Assembly (NCBI GenBank): GCA_009786025.1
Contig: WQUA01000023.1
Span: 1 to 39,626 of the forward strand
Direction of reading: 5' to 3'
Length of the DNA: 39,626 bases
Origin: Pseudomonadota bacterium
GTDB lineage: Bacteria; Pseudomonadota; Gammaproteobacteria; Burkholderiales; Casimicrobiaceae
This document shows, one piece after another, positions 35,389-39,626 of the stretch. The notes beneath the pieces are model-generated. The model was given only the letters and a program-made list of their open reading frames with translations, had not been told where the DNA came from and did not search any database. The translations under genes were made by a program, and so were the position numbers. The number at the start of each line of letters is the position of its first letter. Position 1 is the first letter of the stretch.

Positions 35389-35901
35389 TCAAATAGACGC
35401 GGACAGGATAATCTTTTTTGCCTTGATAAAAAGAACAAATAAAAACAACAGTCCAAGGGCAAAGGGGAAAAACAACACAAATAGAATTAACCAAACATCA
35501 CCGCAATCAAAAGCGTAAACCGAATCCGTCTTATTTTTCGGATCATATTTTACAACGATCCGATTTGAGCCCTTCATAATATTTTCGAGGCGAAAAATCT
35601 CTCTGTCTGTTGCGGCGCACCATTCTGTTTTTGCAACGCTGCTTTTATTCCCTGAAAATCTTTCACCATCTATTTCGTACACATAACTTAAACGAATCCT
35701 GTTTTTATTTTCGCTTAATTCCAAATTGACCAGATTCCCTTGTACCTTTTCCCATTTATCTATTTTGTAGTAATTTATAAAAAATCCGCTCGCCTCAAAA
35801 GAGAATAATAATGAGCCAAGCACAAAGACAATAACAGCTAGCCAGCCCATTAAGGACTTGGGCCACAAAGTATCTTCAAGAACACGAGCTACTTTAAACA
35901 T
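35389..35901 (-). CDS. DUF3592-like membrane protein
   Basis: A 170-residue protein with two membrane segments, LMGWLAVIVFVLGSLLFSFE near residues 18-37 and WLILFVLFFPFALGLLFLFV near 136-158. Between them is a globular part of about 95 residues (WEKVQGNLVNLELSENKN, RLSYVYEIDGERFSGN, NRIVVKYDPKNKTDSVYAFD). This pattern is that of DUF3592 proteins, whose function is unknown. The gene is clearly AT-rich compared with its neighbours, which suggests recent acquisition. It converges with the hypothetical gene to its left. Confidence 0.75.
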   Translation of the reverse strand: MFKVARVLEDTLWPKSLMGWLAVIVFVLGSLLFSFEASGFFINYYKIDKWEKVQGNLVNLELSENKNRIRLSYVYEIDGERFSGNKSSVAKTEWCAATDREIFRLENIMKGSNRIVVKYDPKNKTDSVYAFDCGDVWLILFVLFFPFALGLLFLFVLFIKAKKIILSASI

Positions 35902-36026
35902 AGCATCTTAAATAATGCCGCACAGCCTGCGTAATCGGCGCAGGCATAGCGAACCCCAGCATTACGCCCGCCCTTTTTTCGAGAAGAATAGGTTGAAACC
36001 CGCTGCGTTCGCCCACAACCCGCTCG

Positions 36027-36971
36027 TCACGGCGCTTTAGCGGGCGCCGGAGTTTTCTCATCCTTTCCATCCCCGCCTTCTTTCTTCTCCTCCGGTTCGT
36101 CGAAATGAATGTCGCAGGTCCCATTTGAGGAGAAAACATCATCGTCGTCTTTGCCGCCGAACCCCGGCGGCGCATCGCAGCCTCCTAATAAGAAATCATC
36201 TTCTTTGCTGGCTTTTTCGTTGGCCTTCCCGTCGGCTTTTTTGTCGGTCTTCCCGTCAGCCTTTTCGTTGGCTTTCTCTTCTTTACTTGCGTTTTTCTCG
36301 TCTTTGGCCGCATCGGCATTCTTGGCCGTCGTATCGTGAGCCGTCGGCGCCAGCATTGTTTGAATCGTTTCGGCACGCGTCAGCAATGCTTTGCTGTCCT
36401 TGCTGTTTTTGGCAAGCGCGGCAGCGCGGCGATAATGTTCAATCGCCTGCTGTAAATACAAGTCGGCCAGATTGGCGTGCGCGATGCCGTAATCGGGTAC
36501 GGCGGTTAACGCCAATTCCAGTTCACGACGCGCCAGATCGTACTGACCTTTTCGGGCGTACAGCGTTGCCAGATTGTTGTGTGGCTCCGGCAACTCGGGA
36601 TAATCAGCAACCAACGTCAACAATTCGCGCTTTGCTTCATCGTCGCGCCCAAGCTCCATCAGGATGATCGTTTTCAGAAACTGCGCCTGCGGTTCGCGCG
36701 GCCGCTCTTTGTTCATCGCTTCGACCGTCGTCAGCGCTTCCTGCCATTTCGTCGCGTCGATTTGCGCGCGCAGGGTTTTCATTTGCGCCTCATAGCGCGC
36801 TCGTCCTTCCGCCGACAGCTCCGCCGGGATCGACAACGATGCCGCTTCCGCCTGCGGCGCGGGAGTCGTAGCAAGCGCAGCATCTGACGATTGCCCGAAA
36901 ACCGTCAGCGGGCAAGCCATCCAGGCGGCCATAAAAACGGAGGCAAAAAGAGAGAAGAAGTGATGTTTCAT
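36027..36971 (-). CDS. Secreted TPR-repeat protein with charged linker
   Basis: A 314-residue exported protein. A signal peptide (MKHHFFSLFASVFMAAWMAC, ending PLTVFGQ) is followed by tetratricopeptide repeats at about residues 65-185 (WQEALTTVEAMNKERPREPQ; LPEPHNNLATLYARKGQYDL; PDYGIAHANLADLYLQQAIE). A lysine- and glutamate-rich low-complexity stretch follows (KADGKTDKKADGKANEKAS). The tail has two cysteines in GGCDAPPG and SNGTCDIHFDEPEE. The ATG at 36971 is chosen because the signal peptide starts there; GGGG precedes it. Similar exported TPR proteins occur in betaproteobacteria without assigned function, probably as periplasmic scaffolds. Confidence 0.8.
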   Translation of the reverse strand: MKHHFFSLFASVFMAAWMACPLTVFGQSSDAALATTPAPQAEAASLSIPAELSAEGRARYEAQMKTLRAQIDATKWQEALTTVEAMNKERPREPQAQFLKTIILMELGRDDEAKRELLTLVADYPELPEPHNNLATLYARKGQYDLARRELELALTAVPDYGIAHANLADLYLQQAIEHYRRAAALAKNSKDSKALLTRAETIQTMLAPTAHDTTAKNADAAKDEKNASKEEKANEKADGKTDKKADGKANEKASKEDDFLLGGCDAPPGFGGKDDDDVFSSNGTCDIHFDEPEEKKEGGDGKDEKTPAPAKAP

Positions 36972-37085
36972 ATCAGACCCCGTCCGAGCGAAAGGTTTCA
37001 AAGTTGCCATGCCAGAACCAAGGCATACGTTAGTAAGAGTATAATTCGATTTTCTCCCCTTTAGCTTATAAAAAAGTAACACATC

Positions 37086-38190
37086 ATGGAAGCCGAACAA
37101 CTCAATCAGATCAACTATACGCTGTCCGACATCGCCGAGCGCAGCGCCGCTTTACGGAGGTATCTTTGACTTCGACGTCAAAGCTGCCCGACTGAAAGCC
37201 GTTGACGAGGCGATGCAGGACCCGGCAATCTGGAACGACCCTCAGAAAGCGCAAGAACTGGGGCGCGAGAAAAAGCTGCTGGAAAACGTCGTTGAGTCGT
37301 TGACGCGACTGTCCCGCAGCATTGAAGAAAGCGCCGAGCTGTTTGAACTGGCGCGTGAAGAAAGTGATGACAACATGCTGCACTCGGTGCAAACCGATGT
37401 TGCAAAGTTGGAAAAGACCGTCGGCGATCTGGAATTCCGCCGGATGTTCTCGAACCCGCTCGATCCCAACAACTGCTTCATCGATATTCAGGCCGGCAGC
37501 GGCGGCACCGAAGCGCAGGATTGGGCGTCGATGCTGTTGCGCATGTATTTACGTTATTGTGAACGGCGCGGCTACAAAACCGAGATTCTCGAAGAGTCGC
37601 CCGGCGACGTCGCCGGTATCAAGGGCGCTTCCGTAAAAGTGACAGGCGACTATGCTTACGGTTATCTGCGCACCGAAATCGGCGTGCATCGGCTGGTGCG
37701 CAAGAGCCCGTTCGACTCGAACGCGCGTCGCCACACGTCATTTTCCAGCGTATTCGTTTATCCCGAGGTCGATGATTCCATCGAAGTTGAAGTCAATCCG
37801 GCCGATCTGCGTATCGACACCTTCCGCGCTTCCGGCGCCGGCGGTCAGCACATCAACAAAACTGATTCGGCGGTGCGCATCACGCACGAGCCGTCTGGCA
37901 TCGTCGTTGTCTGCCAGAACGATCGCTCACAACACCGCAACCGCGCCGAAGCAATGGCGATGCTGAAATCGCGCCTGTACGAACTGGAATTGCGCAAACG
38001 ACAGGCCGAACAGCAAAAACTCGAAGACGCCAAAACCGACATCGGTTGGGGACATCAGATTCGTTCTTACGTGCTCGATCAATCGCGGATCAAGGATTTG
38101 CGCACCAATTACGAAGTCGGCAACACCCAGGCTGTGCTCGACGGTGATCTCGACGACTTCATCGCCGAAAGCCTGAAGCAAGGCGTGTAA
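37086..38190 (+). CDS. prfB: Peptide chain release factor 2, with programmed +1 frameshift
   Basis: Recognises UGA and UAA and triggers release of the finished protein. The coding sequence is 37086-37166 joined to 37168-38190: 27 codons from the ATG, then CTT TGA C, with a +1 shift into GAC TTC. The product has 367 residues (E. coli 365). GGAGG at 37156-37160 lies three bases before the CTT codon, as in the E. coli autoregulatory site. The stop-codon reading motif SPF is in [12 protein letters not shown], and the catalytic GGQ in [15 protein letters not shown]. The gene is followed 24 bases later by lysS, the usual partner. Confidence 0.97.
37156..37170 (+). promoter_or_regulatory. prfB programmed +1 frameshift site
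   Basis: Internal Shine-Dalgarno GGAGG, TAT spacer, slippery CTT and in-frame TGA followed by C. When release factor 2 is scarce, the ribosome slips forward one base and makes full-length protein. Confidence 0.95.
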
Positions 38191-38214
38191 TTATTCATCT
38201 TCGCAGAAACCACC

Positions 38215-39626
38215 ATGACCAACGCCGAACATCCCGCCGCCCTCTCTCCTGTAACTGAACAGGACGAAAACCAGATCATTGCCGAGCGCCGTCGCAAACT
38301 CGCCGCGCTGCGTGAACAAGGCATCGCTTTCCCGAACGATTTTTCGCGTGACGCGCTGGCCGCCGATCTGCACGCACAATACGGTGCGCTCGATCACGAT
38401 ACGCTGGAACAAAAAGGCGTTTCGTGCAGCGTTGCCGGTCGGATGATGCTGAAGCGGGTGATGGGCAAAGCGAGCTTTGCGACATTGCAAGACATGTCGG
38501 GACGCATTCAGCTTTTCGTTTCCAACGACAACGTTGGCGCCGATGTTCACGAAGCGTTCAAACACTGGGATCTCGGCGATATCGTCGGCGCGCAGGGCAC
38601 GCTGTTCAAAACAAAAACGGGAGAGCTGTCGGTCAAGGTGAAAACATTGCGGCTGTTGTCAAAATCGTTGCGGCCGTTGCCGGAAAAGTTTCACGGCCTC
38701 ACCGATCAGGAACAAAAGTACCGCCAACGTTACGTCGACCTCATCATGAATCCGGCGTCACGCGACGTGTTCATCAAACGCTCAAACATTCTGCGGACGG
38801 TGCGCGAGTTCTTCGTCGCGCGTGGTTACCTCGAAGTGGAAACGCCAATGATGCATCCGATCCCCGGCGGCGCAGCGGCGCGCCCCTTCAAGACGCACCA
38901 CAACGCGCTCGATGCGGATTTGTACCTGCGCATCGCACCTGAACTGTATCTGAAGAAGTTGACCGTTGGCGGACTGGAGCGCGTGTTTGAAATCAACCGC
39001 AGCTTCCGCAATGAAGGCATCTCGACGCGCCACAATCCCGAATTCACCATGATCGAGTTCTACGAAGCGTATCGTGATTACCATTATCTGATGGATCTCA
39101 CCGAAACGCTGTTCCGCGAAGTTGCGCAGAAAGTGCTGGGAACCACGATAATTACCTATCAAGGCGACACGATCGACCTGGCGCAACCATTCGCACGGAT
39201 GACGATGGCCGAAGCGATTCACCACTACCACCCGCAACATACGAAAGAAGCGTTGGCCGATCCCGCCTATCTGAAGAAAACCCTGACCGCGCTCGCTGTC
39301 GAAGTGTTGCCGACCGATGGTTTGGGTGTGCTGCAACTGAAACTCTTTGAAGCCACCACGGAAGAAAAGCTCGTGCAACCGACGTTCATCTACGCACATC
39401 CGATTGATGTCTCACCGCTGGCGCGCGCCAACGACATCAACCCGGCCATCACCGACCGTTTCGAGCTCTTCATCACCCGTCGTGAAATGGCCAACGGCTT
39501 CTCCGAATTGAACGACCCGGAAGATCAGGCTGCGCGCTTTCAGGCGCAAGCCGCCGCTCGCAGCGCCGGCGACGAAGAAGCGATGTATTACGACGCCGAT
39601 TACATCCGCGCACTCGAGTACGGCTT
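38215..39626 (+). CDS. lysS: Lysyl-tRNA synthetase, class II (3' end outside window)
   Basis: Charges tRNA-Lys with lysine. The frame is open from the ATG at 38215 to the window end, giving 470 of about 500 residues. The anticodon-binding OB domain is at about residues 60-165 ([20 protein letters not shown]). Class II motif 1 includes [18 protein letters not shown], and motif 2 is [40 protein letters not shown] precedes it. Motif 3 is not yet reached. It follows prfB after 24 bases, the conserved prfB-lysS pair. Confidence 0.96.
   Translation, partial: MTNAEHPAALSPVTEQDENQIIAERRRKLAALREQGIAFPNDFSRDALAADLHAQYGALDHDTLEQKGVSCSVAGRMMLKRVMGKASFATLQDMSGRIQLFVSNDNVGADVHEAFKHWDLGDIVGAQGTLFKTKTGELSVKVKTLRLLSKSLRPLPEKFHGLTDQEQKYRQRYVDLIMNPASRDVFIKRSNILRTVREFFVARGYLEVETPMMHPIPGGAAARPFKTHHNALDADLYLRIAPELYLKKLTVGGLERVFEINRSFRNEGISTRHNPEFTMIEFYEAYRDYHYLMDLTETLFREVAQKVLGTTIITYQGDTIDLAQPFARMTMAEAIHHYHPQHTKEALADPAYLKKTLTALAVEVLPTDGLGVLQLKLFEATTEEKLVQPTFIYAHPIDVSPLARANDINPAITDRFELFITRREMANGFSELNDPEDQAARFQAQAAARSAGDEEAMYYDADYIRALEYG

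Noticed and set aside
37086-37213. Treating prfB as starting at an internal ATG near 37213 or as a frameshifted pseudogene
   Set aside because: The GGAGG-TAT-CTT-TGA-C site is the standard programmed frameshift of release factor 2, so the gene is intact.

Overview
The window reads as a chromosomal segment of a moderately GC-rich betaproteobacterium. The hemB, prfB, lysS, glnD, map, tamA-tamB and mrcA products look betaproteobacterial. The rsmI / lpoA-yraN-SIS-dolP cluster keeps proteobacterial gene order, and the Cas9 and its tracrRNA resemble those of Neisseria meningitidis. No species can be named from sequence alone. No rRNA, tRNA, complete insertion sequence or prophage was seen.

Layout. 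Positions 1-2419 hold the 3' part of mrcA (PBP1A) and a conserved hypothetical gene. A 309-base gap with inverted repeats follows, then hemB on the minus strand. Between hemB and tusA lies a probable small RNA gene (about 3885-3992) with C-rich loops and a strong terminator. Positions 4044-7677 form a tightly packed minus-strand operon, lpoA-yraN-gmhA-dolP-rfaE2-tusA, devoted mainly to the cell envelope; rsmI diverges from it.

Positions 8835-15230 are a complete type II-C CRISPR-Cas locus: a divergent tracrRNA, cas9, cas1, cas2 and an array of 23 repeats and 22 spacers. The array is read on the minus strand, toward the cas genes, from extended -10 promoters inside each repeat, and it ends at a terminator just beyond cas2. 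The tracrRNA promoter lies across the cas9 ribosome binding site and first codons, so the tracrRNA is antisense to the cas9 leader. A minus-strand cation/proton antiporter gene ends 25 bases upstream of the array.

Positions 16753-20527 are a sulfur amino acid module: cysK diverging from metB-like, patB/malY-like and a CymR-like Rrf2 regulator gene. The two divergent promoters overlap across one palindrome. Positions 20595-27438 carry tamB, tamA and an isolated gspC-like gene on the minus strand. These are followed on the plus strand by map and glnD, then a DUF1993 gene (minus) and ettA (plus).

Positions 33518-35901 look like accessory DNA: a leucine-rich-repeat protein, a short Phd-type antitoxin remnant, a hypothetical protein and an AT-rich membrane protein. 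The window closes with a secreted TPR protein gene, prfB with its programmed frameshift, and the 5' part of lysS.

The most distinctive region is the CRISPR locus. It is not a new type, but three things deserve attention: its transcription layout, its terminal repeat that keeps the promoter half while losing the other half, and the altered PAM-reading residues of its Cas9. The candidate C-rich-loop sRNA and the cysK/metB regulatory palindrome are the next best leads.
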